Below are positions 1 to 8,387 of a stretch of 64,000 bases of DNA, piece by piece. The position numbers and the translations under genes were made by a program. The notes beneath the pieces are model-generated. The model was not told the origin of the DNA. It saw nothing but the letters and a program-made list of their open reading frames with translations, and ran no database searches. This DNA comes from JAAYCI01 sp031549285. Its GTDB lineage: Bacteria; Bacillota; Clostridia; Oscillospirales; Ruminococcaceae. The stretch spans positions 1 through 64,000 of the forward strand of contig JAVBPZ010000008.1 in NCBI GenBank assembly GCA_031549285.1, written 5' to 3'. Position 1 is the stretch's first letter. Every line of letters starts with the position of its first letter.

Positions 1-1
1 G

Positions 2-2638
2 GTGGCAGGCGACGCGTACATCGTCAGCGATGTGGTGCCGAGCCGTACCACCGCCGCGGACGGAACCACCTATGCCTTTGCCGGGTGGAAAAACGAAGAG
101 ACCGGCGATATGTACCAGCCGGGCGAAAGTTTCCTGATGCCTGCCAAGGATGTATATCTGGTGGCGGTGTGGAATGAAGAAGTGTGGTACCAGGTGAAGT
201 ACGACGCAGGCGCAGCCAACGTGGGCAATGTGCCGGGCGACGAGTACGCGATGCCGGGCGCAGACTACACCGTGCAGGGCATGACCCCCATGCGCACTGG
301 CTATGTGTTCAAAGGCTGGCTGTCCAGCGATGACGGGAAAACCTACTTTGGCGCGGATATTTTCGAAATGCCGTATAAAGACGTGACCCTGACCGCCCAG
401 TGGGAAGAGAATGAAAATCCCGATGTATACACCGTGACCTATGCGCGGGGCAACCTGCCGGCACAGGTGACTGTGGACAACCTGCCGCCGCAAGAGATCA
501 TAGAGGAAGGCAGCCGGTATGAGGTGTCGGGTACGGTGCCGACAGCAGACGGATACATTTTTGTGGGCTGGGAATACAGCAAGCAGGCGAACAGCCGTTA
601 CACCGGCGGGCAAGAGATTACCATGCCGGCGAGCGACGTAACCTTTACCGCATGCTGGGTGGAGGACGTGCCGGACAAAACCCCGGTGGAGATTCATTAC
701 CTGCCGGGCGGCGAAGGCGTGACCAATATGCCGACCACCCCGCAGCAGGAATACCCGGGCGACACCCACACAGTGGACACGCAGATTCCGACAAAAGCGG
801 GCCATACCTTCCAGTACTGGAAAGAAATGCCCAATGGGCAAAGCTATGACGGCGGCGACACCTTCCTGGTGCCTGACCGGGACGTGTACCTGGAGGCTGT
901 GTGGTTCCCCGCAAAACAGATTACCTATACTGTCACCTTCGACGGAAACGGCGCCACCACGCCGCCGGATCCGGAGACCATGTCGGTGACGACTCCGAAC
1001 AAGTACCTTTCCGACCTGCCACAGGACCCGGAAAAGACCAATGCCGATTTCCTGGGATGGAACACAGAACGGGATGGGTCCGGTACATGGTTTACCATTG
1101 ACACGGAGGTCACCGGTGACATTACCGTTTATGCACAATGGAAAAACTATTATACGGTAAGCTTTGTCACAAATGGCGGGAGCACGGTGGCCAGCCAACG
1201 GGTGGAAGAAGGCAAAACCGCACAGCGGCCGGCCAACCCCACCAGAAGCGGCTATACCTTCGACGACTGGTACACCACCAGTTCCCTGAGCACGAAGTTC
1301 GATTTCAGCACCAAGATTTACCAAGACACGGTGGTTTACGCGGATTGGAACGAAGTGCTGGTTAAGACGCACACCGTTCGCTTCGAGACAAACGGTGGTA
1401 CCAGTGTGGCCAGCCAGACGGTGGCGGATGGAAAGACCGCCCAGCAGCCGGCCAACCCCACCAAAAGCGGGTATACCTTCGACGGTTGGTATACCACCAG
1501 CGCCCTGACCACCAAGTTTGATTTCAGCACCAAAATTTACGCGGACACGGTGGTGTATGCGAAATGGAACGCGGTGCCCAAGAGCTACACGGTAACCTAT
1601 AACGGCAACGGCGCCACGGTGCAGGCGAACCCCGGCACCATGACGGTAACGCCGCCACAGGACCGCGTGTCCTCGTTGCCGACACCACCCAGCCGCCCAG
1701 GCTACCGGTTTGACGGGTGGAACACACGGCCGGATGGCAGCGGTGAACGCTTCAACACATCCTATGTGGTGACCAGCGATATCACCGTATACGCCCAGTG
1801 GCTGGCCGGGTATTACACCCTGCGGTTCGACGCCAACGGCGGCAGCGGGGCGCCCAGCTCGCAAAGCCTGCAGGAGGGCCAGCTGGCGGCAACCCCCGAA
1901 AGAACACCCACCAGAGGCGGATATACCTTTGCCGGGTGGACCCTGTCGCCCAGTGGCGGCGCGGCCTGGAACTTTGGCAGCACCCGCATGCCGGCACATG
2001 ATGTGACGCTGTATGCGCAGTGGACGCCGACCGGCGGCACCAGCAGCGGGCCCAGCTCGCAAAATGGTGGCAGCAGCTCTACACCGACTGGAGGAAGCTC
2101 TACCGGTGGCGGGACGATTATCAGTGGAGGCGGCCAGGCGAGCGCCGTAGTGGTTTCCGGCAACTCTTCCGTCTCCGGGACAGGCCTTTCAGACGGGGCT
2201 ATCCCGTTGGGCGGGCTGCAGGAGAAGAATTCGTGGAGCCTGCTGAGCCTGATTCTGTCGATTCTGGCCCTTGCCATAGCGGCGGTGCTGTTCATCAGCT
2301 ACTTCTTCACGCGGTCCCGCAAGCAGGAGGAACAGGAAGACGAGTTTGAAGCCGACCCGCAGGAGGCGAAAACGGAGCAAGAGGAAGAAAAGCAGCGCAG
2401 ACACAGGCTGCTGCCGCTTCGCATCATCGCCATAATAGCGGGGATCTGCCCCATGATTCTGTTCCTGGTCCTGGACAACATCCGCTTGCCGATGGCATTT
2501 ATCAACCAGTATACCCCGTGGATCGCCTTGGCGTTTGTGGTTCATGCCGTTCTGGCGATTGTGTTTGCCGCCGTGAAAAAGCGGGAAGACAAGGATGACG
2601 ACGAGGACAACGAGCAGGTATATGTGAAGCACGGATAA
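2..2638 (+). CDS. InlB B-repeat (Listeria-Bacteroides repeat) surface protein, 5' end cut by window
   Basis: The frame is already open at the window edge, so this is the C-terminal 878 residues of a longer protein. It contains nine modules of about 65-75 residues, the first incomplete, each with a beta-rich YTVTFDxNGG-like start, an FxGW core and a YAQW-like end, which is the signature of the InlB B-repeat (Flg_new) family. Modules 6 and 7 are nearly identical. A Ser/Gly-rich linker follows at about residues 680-720, then a hydrophobic segment at about 743-770, a charged stretch, and two more hydrophobic segments at about 805-828 and 837-861. I see no LPXTG motif, so anchoring is probably by the membrane segments. 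The family is found in surface-exposed adhesin-like proteins; the ligand here is unknown. The protein is followed directly by a terminator. Confidence 0.85.
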   Translation: MAGDAYIVSDVVPSRTTAADGTTYAFAGWKNEETGDMYQPGESFLMPAKDVYLVAVWNEEVWYQVKYDAGAANVGNVPGDEYAMPGADYTVQGMTPMRTGYVFKGWLSSDDGKTYFGADIFEMPYKDVTLTAQWEENENPDVYTVTYARGNLPAQVTVDNLPPQEIIEEGSRYEVSGTVPTADGYIFVGWEYSKQANSRYTGGQEITMPASDVTFTACWVEDVPDKTPVEIHYLPGGEGVTNMPTTPQQEYPGDTHTVDTQIPTKAGHTFQYWKEMPNGQSYDGGDTFLVPDRDVYLEAVWFPAKQITYTVTFDGNGATTPPDPETMSVTTPNKYLSDLPQDPEKTNADFLGWNTERDGSGTWFTIDTEVTGDITVYAQWKNYYTVSFVTNGGSTVASQRVEEGKTAQRPANPTRSGYTFDDWYTTSSLSTKFDFSTKIYQDTVVYADWNEVLVKTHTVRFETNGGTSVASQTVADGKTAQQPANPTKSGYTFDGWYTTSALTTKFDFSTKIYADTVVYAKWNAVPKSYTVTYNGNGATVQANPGTMTVTPPQDRVSSLPTPPSRPGYRFDGWNTRPDGSGERFNTSYVVTSDITVYAQWLAGYYTLRFDANGGSGAPSSQSLQEGQLAATPERTPTRGGYTFAGWTLSPSGGAAWNFGSTRMPAHDVTLYAQWTPTGGTSSGPSSQNGGSSSTPTGGSSTGGGTIISGGGQASAVVVSGNSSVSGTGLSDGAIPLGGLQEKNSWSLLSLILSILALAIAAVLFISYFFTRSRKQEEQEDEFEADPQEAKTEQEEEKQRRHRLLPLRIIAIIAGICPMILFLVLDNIRLPMAFINQYTPWIALAFVVHAVLAIVFAAVKKREDKDDDEDNEQVYVKHG
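1153..1566 (+). repeat. Tandem near-identical InlB B-repeat modules
   Basis: Two consecutive copies of about 200 bp encode modules 6 and 7 of the surface protein. Long stretches match, for example those encoding TKFDFSTKIY and SGYTFD. Such closeness between adjacent modules, compared with the diverged neighbours, suggests recent duplication or gene conversion. Confidence 0.7.
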
Positions 2639-2663
2639 GAAAACGACCCTATGTACCAAAGTG

Positions 2664-2707
2664 AGCAACCCGGAGACGGATCCCCACCGTTCCGGGTTGC
2701 TTTCTGT
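2664..2707 (+). terminator. Rho-independent terminator after the InlB-repeat gene
   Basis: An 11-bp perfect stem (2664-2674 with 2691-2701) is extended inward by ACGG/CCGT and followed by a T-rich tail. It lies 25 bp after the stop codon of the surface protein gene. Confidence 0.85.
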
Positions 2708-2720
2708 TTGCAACTTCTGC

Positions 2721-2749
2721 TTGCAAAGCAATGGGTAGTGACCTATACT
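2721..2749 (+). promoter_or_regulatory. Promoter of niaR
   Basis: The -35 box TTGCAA (2721-2726) and -10 box TATACT (2744-2749) are separated by exactly 17 bp. The 5' leader to the niaR start is about 180 nt and contains the repeated CTTGTCA motifs annotated next. Confidence 0.7.
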
Positions 2750-2766
2750 AAGAACAGGGGAACTGT

Positions 2767-2811
2767 CTTGTCAATCGGCTTGTCACCTAAAAGAAAAGGG
2801 CGGATGACAAG
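2767..2811 (+). promoter_or_regulatory. Triplicated CTTGTCA motif, candidate NiaR autoregulatory site
   Basis: CTTGTCA occurs at 2767-2773 and 2779-2785, 12 bp apart or about one helical turn, and its inverse TGACAAG occurs at 2805-2811. All three lie just downstream of the niaR promoter, where a repressor would block transcription. NiaR boxes known in Firmicutes contain TGTC/GACA half-sites, so autoregulation is plausible, but I cannot verify the match to the published consensus. Confidence 0.45.
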
Positions 2812-2936
2812 ATGGGCTGTGGCAAAAGAGAAATATAGTCAATAGATTTGTTACACGGTCTATTCAGCCGGCGCAGTTTTGAGCAACAGGGCTGGGGCGG
2901 ACAAATTTCACTATCGAATCAATGGAGGGAACCAGT

Positions 2937-3464
2937 GTGGACACAGCGGAACGCAGGGCGGAAATACTGAAATTGTTGCAGATGGATATGAAACCCATGA
3001 GTGCCAGCCGTTTGGCAGAGCGCTTTTCGGTAAGCAGGCAGATTATTGTGGGGGACGTGGCGCTGCTGCGGGCATCCGGTGTGGATGTTGTCTCCACGGC
3101 GCGGGGGTATATTTTGAACAAAACCGGCGGGGCGGATGAGCTGGCGAACGATAGCTATGTGATAGCCTGCCGCCACGACAAGGGTTTGCTGGAGGCGGAG
3201 CTGTACGCGATTGTGGACAACGGTGGCATTCTTTTGAATGTGATGGTGGATCACCCTATTTACGGGGCTATCACCGAGCCGCTGGAGATTCGCAGCCGGT
3301 ACGAGGCGGACACCTTTTTGAAACGGGTGGCGGTTACCGGGGCATCGCTGCTGTGCAGCGTTACCGACGGTGTGCATATGCATACCATCCGCTGCCCGGA
3401 TGCCGAATCCTACAAGCGGATTTTGGTGGCGCTGAAAAACGAAGGCGTGATTTATACGAAGTGA
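2937..3464 (+). CDS. niaR: Niacin-responsive transcriptional repressor (HTH + 3H domain)
   Basis: This 175-residue protein has an N-terminal winged HTH (about residues 1-60, with SASRLAERFSVSRQ as the helix-turn-helix) and a C-terminal 3H domain whose conserved histidines can be seen (CRHDKG, VDHPIYG, DGVHMHTI). This is the NiaR/YrxA architecture, which represses NAD biosynthesis and niacin uptake genes with nicotinic acid as corepressor and binds a metal through the histidines. I chose the GTG at 2937 because GGAGGG (2924-2929) sits 7 nt upstream; an ATG at 2922 overlaps that ribosome site. No NAD genes are in the window, so its targets lie elsewhere, apart from possible self-control. Confidence 0.88.
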   Translation: MDTAERRAEILKLLQMDMKPMSASRLAERFSVSRQIIVGDVALLRASGVDVVSTARGYILNKTGGADELANDSYVIACRHDKGLLEAELYAIVDNGGILLNVMVDHPIYGAITEPLEIRSRYEADTFLKRVAVTGASLLCSVTDGVHMHTIRCPDAESYKRILVALKNEGVIYTK

Positions 3465-3510
3465 CGACTACGCCACTTTTGGCGGGGTGGGTTTATAAAT
3501 CAGGGCATGC

Positions 3511-3570
3511 GAAAAAATAATCAGCCGGGAATGCCGTCTTTGCGAAGGCCTTCCGGGCTGATTTTGTTTT
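3511..3570. terminator. Bidirectional terminator between niaR and the efflux permease
   Basis: A 13-bp stem with one mismatch (3519-3531 with 3551-3563) is flanked by an A-run on the left and a T-run on the right, so it can end both converging transcripts. Confidence 0.8.
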
Positions 3571-3634
3571 GGTGGGGCCGTGGCGGGGACGGCCAATTCA
3601 ATTTTTATGAAGGGTGGGGATGTGGAAGCATGCT

Positions 3635-4837
3635 TTACTCGCTGCGCAGTGCATCGATGGGGTTCAGGCGGGCGGCCTTTCGCGCAGGGTAGATGCCAAA
3701 GAAAATGCCGATGGCGGACGAAAACAGCACGATGTACACGATGAGCTGGGGGCTGATGCTAGCGTCGATGCCCATGTAGCTGCCGATGGCCCAGCCGCCC
3801 CAAACCCCCAGCAAAATGCCGATGAGGCCGCCCACCAGCGTGAGGGTGGCGCTTTCAATAAGGAACTGGAACAGGATGGTGCGGGTTTTCGCGCCCAGCG
3901 CCTTTCGTATGCCAATTTCACGGGTGCGCTCGGTTACGCTGACCAGCATGATGTTCATGACCCCGATGCCGCCCACCAGCAGGCTGATGCCCGCCACCGC
4001 GGCAATGATGGTGGTGAACAGGCCGATGACAGTGTTGATCTGGCTCATGAACTGGCTGGCGTCCACTACATAGTACATATCGCGCCCGGCGTTGCCGTGG
4101 CGCAGCTCGGTCAGGGTGACCGCCTGTTTGCCTACCGCGGCGCTTTGGGTGGGGTCCTGCGCCAGCAGGGCAATATCGGTATAGGGGCCGTTTACGGCCT
4201 CGGTGATGGTTTTCAGGCTGGTGATGGGGGCGGAGATTTGGGCTGTGACGTGGCTGCCAATGTTGAAGCCAGAGGTCTGGGTGATGCCAATGACGGTGAA
4301 ATCCGCCGAGCGGTTGCCGATGGTGAGCTGAATGGTCATGCCCAGCACGTTGTCGGAACCAAACAGCTCTTTGGCACCCTCTACGTCTATGGTGCAGACC
4401 TTGCGCGCGGCGGCCACGTCGCTGAGGTTCCAGTAGCGGCCACGCTCCATGGTGGGGGGCGAAACCAGGCTCATGGCCTCGTTGCCGGTTTGGATGCTGG
4501 CGGCCACATCTTCCCGTGTGGCGTGCGCGGTGCCATTTACGCTGCGCACCATGGTAACCCCCGCCACGCCCGGAATCTGGGAGATGGCGGTGATGTCGTC
4601 GTCGGTAAAATAATCCGCGCGGGTGCGGTTGTCGCCGGCGGCCATGATGTATACCGAGCCATTTGCAATGCCGGAAAGATTGCTTTCGATGCTGCGCTGG
4701 CCGCCGCTGCCGATGCACAGCACAATAATGACCGCCGCAATGCCGATGATGATGCCCAGCATGGTTAGCAGCGAGCGCATTTTGTTGCCGATGATGTTCC
4801 GCAGCGCCATTTTGGCGTATTCATACAGTTGGCGCAT
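3635..4837 (-). CDS. MacB-type ABC transporter permease
   Basis: This 400-residue protein has an N-terminal transmembrane segment (about 20-42, after MALRNIIGNKMRSLLTMLGI), a large extracytoplasmic MacB_PCD domain (about 45-260) and a FtsX-type C-terminal domain with three hydrophobic segments (about 275-385) including the conserved GGIGVMNIMLVSVTERTREIGIRKALGA coupling region. It is the membrane subunit of a MacAB/LolCDE-like exporter. The adaptor and ATPase genes lie upstream on the same strand (97 and about 1780 nt away), and the three are probably one operon. In Firmicutes such systems export peptides, antibiotics or lipids; the substrate cannot be read from sequence. Confidence 0.9.
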   Translation of the reverse strand: MRQLYEYAKMALRNIIGNKMRSLLTMLGIIIGIAAVIIVLCIGSGGQRSIESNLSGIANGSVYIMAAGDNRTRADYFTDDDITAISQIPGVAGVTMVRSVNGTAHATREDVAASIQTGNEAMSLVSPPTMERGRYWNLSDVAAARKVCTIDVEGAKELFGSDNVLGMTIQLTIGNRSADFTVIGITQTSGFNIGSHVTAQISAPITSLKTITEAVNGPYTDIALLAQDPTQSAAVGKQAVTLTELRHGNAGRDMYYVVDASQFMSQINTVIGLFTTIIAAVAGISLLVGGIGVMNIMLVSVTERTREIGIRKALGAKTRTILFQFLIESATLTLVGGLIGILLGVWGGWAIGSYMGIDASISPQLIVYIVLFSSAIGIFFGIYPARKAARLNPIDALRSE

Positions 4838-4934
4838 GATGGTTCCTTTCCGGGTGTTTGCTTGATTTGCGCTAGGCAGGGAAAAAGGATGGCGGCGCTG
4901 AGAGCCGGAAAAGACCGGCCCGAGCAGAAACCCT

Positions 4935-6572
4935 TTACCCTACGGTGAAGACGCCGCCGGTCATATCTACGGTGGCGGTGCTGTAGGCAGGGTCGGTGGT
5001 GACCACCATGCCGTCGGTAATGTTCTGGGAGGACAGGATTACTTCCTCGCCCGCAGACAGGCCAGAGGTGACCTCCACCGCGGTGTCGCTGGACAGGCCG
5101 ATGGTGATATCCCGCCGGTGGGCGACGCCGTCTTGAATGACATAACAATAGGTTCCATCCACATCGGTATTAACAGCGGTGATGGGAATGACCAGCACGT
5201 TGTTTGCGCGGCCGGTGGAGATGTCCACGTTTGCCTCCACACCCAGGAAGATGTCGCCGTCGGGGTTGGCAATAGCGATGGTGGCGGCCACAAAATTGCT
5301 GGTGGCTGTGGTGGTGGCCATCTTGTTTATTTTGGTAACCTGGGCGGCATATTCCTTGCCCATGGTGGTTACCACAGCGCTTTGGCCTTCCTGCACGCGC
5401 TCCAGGTCATAGCGGGACAGGGAGATAACCACGTTCACCGTGCTGATGCTTTCGAGGACGCACATGGGCGCGTACTGGCTGGAAAGCGAGCCTTTTTCCA
5501 CGTTCAGCGTGGTCAGCACGCCGCTGATGGGCGCCTGCACGCCGGCCTGGCCTTTTTTCAGGTTTTCGTCCGCAATCTCGAACGCCACCTGCGACGCCAC
5601 ACCCTGGTACTGCAGCTGTTTCATGGCGTTTTCGTCCAGCACACCGGCCTGGGCCTGTTGGTTGGCGCTTTGCATCTGGCCCAGCAGCGCGGCTTGGTAG
5701 TCCACGTCGTTTTGGGCCAGTGTGACCGCTGTGGCATAGGGCGCCAGGGTTGCCTCGGCGGCGGCGATGCTGGTTTGCAGCGCCTGCATGCGCGCCACGG
5801 TGGCCGCGTCCGGGTTCGGAATTAACTTCAGGTTTTCCAGTTCCAGCTTGTCCGCTTCCATCTGCGGGCCCACGATGGCGTATTGTGCGTTATATTCCGC
5901 CACCGCCTGCGCCAGGCGCTCCTGCGCGATGCTGAGCTGGATTTTCAGGTTGTCTATGCTGGCCTGGGTGTCGTTCACCGCCTGTTGACTGTCGTCGCTG
6001 GCATCCACCGCAGACTGCGCCTGCAGGCCAGAGATACCCCGCGCTGCCGACGCCTGGCGCCAGTTGCGTTCCAGATCTGTGGTGTCATAGGTGAACATGG
6101 GTGTGCCGGCGGCCACATAGCTGCCGGTTTCCACATTCACAGCGGTGATGGGCGCGGTGACCGCGCCGAATATGGTGACCCGCTCCCCGGAGGTGACAAT
6201 GCCGCTGGTGGACAAGGTCTGCAACACGTCGCCGGCTTGCACGGTTTGTGTTTCCACATAGACCGGCGCCGGACCGCGAACGGTATTCAGGATAACGTTA
6301 AACAGAATAAGCCCCACCACCAGCAGCGCAACACTGATGAGGACGATTTTTTTTACGTTGTGTTTTTTGCGCGGGCGTTCTATGGGGGGATAATCGAAAT
6401 CCAACCCCTCCGGCAGGTCCGGCGACAGCAGCAGGTTTTCTTTGGGGGTGCCGGATACACCGGTATGGTCATGTTTGTTTTTGTCGCCGCCGGTATGCGT
6501 GTTTTTTTGCGTTTCCGGTTGATTCTCCGCGGCTTGTTCCGGCTGGCCGGTGGCTTTTTTGTCCTCTGCCAT
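4935..6572 (-). CDS. HlyD/MacA-like efflux adaptor (membrane fusion protein)
   Basis: This 545-residue protein starts with a hydrophilic, charged cytoplasmic tail of about 75 residues rich in E, K, H and T, unusually long for a MacA-like adaptor. It has one transmembrane segment at about 76-96 (KKIVLISVALLVVGLILF). A biotinyl-lipoyl-like half, a long coiled coil (about 165-330, rich in Q, A and E heptads), the second lipoyl half and beta-barrel domains follow. The order matches RND/MacA periplasmic adaptors, which in Gram-positives stand on the outer face of the membrane and assist the ABC exporter. It lies between the ATPase and permease genes, 47 nt and 97 nt away. Confidence 0.9.
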   Translation of the reverse strand: MAEDKKATGQPEQAAENQPETQKNTHTGGDKNKHDHTGVSGTPKENLLLSPDLPEGLDFDYPPIERPRKKHNVKKIVLISVALLVVGLILFNVILNTVRGPAPVYVETQTVQAGDVLQTLSTSGIVTSGERVTIFGAVTAPITAVNVETGSYVAAGTPMFTYDTTDLERNWRQASAARGISGLQAQSAVDASDDSQQAVNDTQASIDNLKIQLSIAQERLAQAVAEYNAQYAIVGPQMEADKLELENLKLIPNPDAATVARMQALQTSIAAAEATLAPYATAVTLAQNDVDYQAALLGQMQSANQQAQAGVLDENAMKQLQYQGVASQVAFEIADENLKKGQAGVQAPISGVLTTLNVEKGSLSSQYAPMCVLESISTVNVVISLSRYDLERVQEGQSAVVTTMGKEYAAQVTKINKMATTTATSNFVAATIAIANPDGDIFLGVEANVDISTGRANNVLVIPITAVNTDVDGTYCYVIQDGVAHRRDITIGLSSDTAVEVTSGLSAGEEVILSSQNITDGMVVTTDPAYSTATVDMTGGVFTVG

Positions 6573-6619
6573 AAATTACTGCACCTCGTCGTTTCAATGG
6601 TTGTAACAGGTCTTTTCTG

Positions 6620-7297
6620 CTAGAAGTTGGCATCTATCTGCCCGTCGGTGATGCGCACTTTGCGCTGGGCTTTGCTGGCAAGACCCTCGTCATGGGTGAT
6701 GAGCACCACAGTGTTGCCCTCGTTGTGCAGCTCCTGAATGATGGAAAAAACCTGCTTGCCTGCGCGGGAGTCCAGGTTGCCGGTGGGCTCATCCGCCAGA
6801 ATGAGCGGCGGCTCACCCGCGATGGCCCGCGCCACCGCCACCCGCTGCTGCTGTCCGCCGGACATCTGGTTTGGCCGGTGGCCCATGCGGTCGGACAGCC
6901 CCACCCGCACCAGCGCACGGGTGGCCAGCTTTCGCCGCTGGCTGGCGGACAGGCCCCGGTATATAAGTGGAAGCTCCACATTTTCAAAGGCAGTCAGGTT
7001 TTGAATCAGGTTAAAGCTTTGGAACACAAAGCCGATCTGTTCGTTGCGTATGACCGACAGTTCGTTGTCGGTCAAGCAGCTTACGTCAATGCCGTTCAGG
7101 TAGTACCGGCCGGCGGTGGGAATATCCAGGCACCCTATCATGTTCATCAGCGTGGATTTTCCGCTGCCGGAATGCCCTACCACGGCCACGAACTCACCTT
7201 TGTTCACCCGCAGGTTCACGCCGTTTAGCGCCCGCACCTCGTTTTCGCCGGGGTTGTATATTTTATATAGGTTGCGAATGTCGATTACCGGTCGCAT
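6620..7297 (-). CDS. ABC transporter ATPase, MacB/LolD family
   Basis: This 225-residue protein is of LolD/MacB ATPase size. Visible motifs are Walker A GHSGSGKST (about 42-50), Q-loop FVFQSFNL, signature MSGGQQQR (about 144-151), Walker B LILADEPTGNLD (about 164-175) and H-loop VLITHDEG. It powers the exporter encoded by the next two genes. It is the first gene of the operon, 20 nt downstream of a palindromic operator and promoter. Confidence 0.94.
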   Translation of the reverse strand: MRPVIDIRNLYKIYNPGENEVRALNGVNLRVNKGEFVAVVGHSGSGKSTLMNMIGCLDIPTAGRYYLNGIDVSCLTDNELSVIRNEQIGFVFQSFNLIQNLTAFENVELPLIYRGLSASQRRKLATRALVRVGLSDRMGHRPNQMSGGQQQRVAVARAIAGEPPLILADEPTGNLDSRAGKQVFSIIQELHNEGNTVVLITHDEGLASKAQRKVRITDGQIDANF

Positions 7298-7318
7298 AGT
7301 TGTCCCCTTTGTGCAAGT

Positions 7319-7338
7319 TGTATTAACCGATTAATACA
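7319..7338 (-). promoter_or_regulatory. Palindromic operator of the efflux operon
   Basis: TGTATTAA-CCGA-TTAATACA is a perfect inverted repeat with 8-bp arms. It overlaps the -10 box and the expected start of the efflux operon promoter, which is typical of a MarR- or TetR-type repressor site. No such regulator is encoded next to it. Confidence 0.7.
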
Positions 7339-7364
7339 GTAGCATTTTTCTTGCAGAATGTCAA
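7336..7364 (-). promoter_or_regulatory. Promoter of the MacB-type efflux operon
   Basis: On the minus strand a consensus TTGACA (-35, 7359-7364) is followed after 17 bp by TACTGT (-10, 7336-7341). The start point would be within the palindrome at 7319-7338. Confidence 0.8.
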
Positions 7365-7405
7365 GAAAAACGACGCTGCGGGAAAACAGGAGCCTTCCCC
7401 GCAGC
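7365..7405 (-). terminator. Terminator of the rnf operon
   Basis: An 8-bp perfect stem (GCTGCGGG 7375-7382 with CCCGCAGC 7398-7405) is followed in the minus direction by a T-rich run (7365-7370). It separates rnfB from the efflux promoter by a few bases only. Confidence 0.75.
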
Positions 7406-7492
7406 AGTGCATGGTGGTATGTATTTTACAGGGGAAACAAATGAGCCGGGATAGACTGTAATGATGTCCCGAAATAGGAAATCGGCACTTGC

Positions 7493-8287
7493 CTAGATGA
7501 CCTTTGGCACCGCAATGGCCTTTACCGGACAGATGTTCACACAGGCGCGGCAGCCAACACATTTGGCCAGGTTGATGCGCGCCACGTTGTCGGTTACTTT
7601 TATTGCGCGTTCCGGGCAGGTGCGCTCACACTTCATGCAGCCGATGCACCCGGCGGTGCAGGCCTTTGCAGTCATGTTGCCGCGCTGGTGGTTGGCGCAC
7701 ATCACCACCGGTTTTTCGCTGACCTCCCGTATCCAAATTACCCGTTTGGGGCAGGCGTCCTTGCAAGCGCCGCAGCCGGTGCATTTCGCGGGGTTCACCC
7801 GTGCCACGCCGTTTTGTATTTCAATGGCGCCAAAGCGGCATACCAGCGCACAGTCGCCAAAGCCCAGGCAACCATAGGGACAGCTGGACGCGCCACCATA
7901 TAGCGCGTTGCTGGCGCGGCAGGTGGCAACGCCGGCATAGCGGTACTTTTTGGTAATATGATCCACCGTCCCCTGGCAGGCAACAATGGCTTTGTACGCG
8001 GCCACGTGGCCCGCGTGGGTTCCCATGATGTCCGCAACCCTGGCGGCGGTGGCGTCGCCGCCGGGTACGCACAGGTTGGTTTTTTCATCGTTTTCCACAA
8101 TGCTGCCGGCATAGTCTGAACAGCCGGCATATCCACAAGCGCCGCAGTTCACGCTTGGCAAAACGTCCTCTATCTGTGCGATGCGAGGGTCGGTCTCTAC
8201 CCGCATAAACTGCGAGGCCAGCGCCAAAATTACGGCGCCCAGCACGCCTGTAACCGTGACGATTATAATGGCGGTGAGCAAAGTCAT
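7493..8287 (-). CDS. rnfB: Rnf complex subunit RnfB, polyferredoxin
   Basis: This 264-residue protein has one N-terminal membrane helix (about 5-25) and a cytoplasmic part with an NCGACGYAGC cluster motif (about 48-57) and several cysteine cluster motifs: CPYGCLGFGDCALVC, CTGCGACKDACP, CIGCMKCERTCP and CVGCRACVNICP. RnfB is thought to accept electrons from reduced ferredoxin and pass them through the Rnf complex to NAD. It is the last gene of the rnfCDGEAB operon. The start follows GGAAAGGAG closely, and about 100 nt separate it from rnfA. Confidence 0.95.
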   Translation of the reverse strand: MTLLTAIIIVTVTGVLGAVILALASQFMRVETDPRIAQIEDVLPSVNCGACGYAGCSDYAGSIVENDEKTNLCVPGGDATAARVADIMGTHAGHVAAYKAIVACQGTVDHITKKYRYAGVATCRASNALYGGASSCPYGCLGFGDCALVCRFGAIEIQNGVARVNPAKCTGCGACKDACPKRVIWIREVSEKPVVMCANHQRGNMTAKACTAGCIGCMKCERTCPERAIKVTDNVARINLAKCVGCRACVNICPVKAIAVPKVI

Positions 8288-8387
8288 ACAGGTTCTCCTT
8301 TCCGCGCCTGCAGGGGCGGGGTCGTGCTGAAGTTTTTTGTAATCACACAGTAACGGCTACTGTGACGCAGCTGCGCCACGCAGGATA

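Noticed and set aside
3614..4768. 384-codon plus-strand frame rich in A, D, G, H
   Set aside because: It is antisense to the MacB-type permease, with no ribosome site and low-complexity composition.
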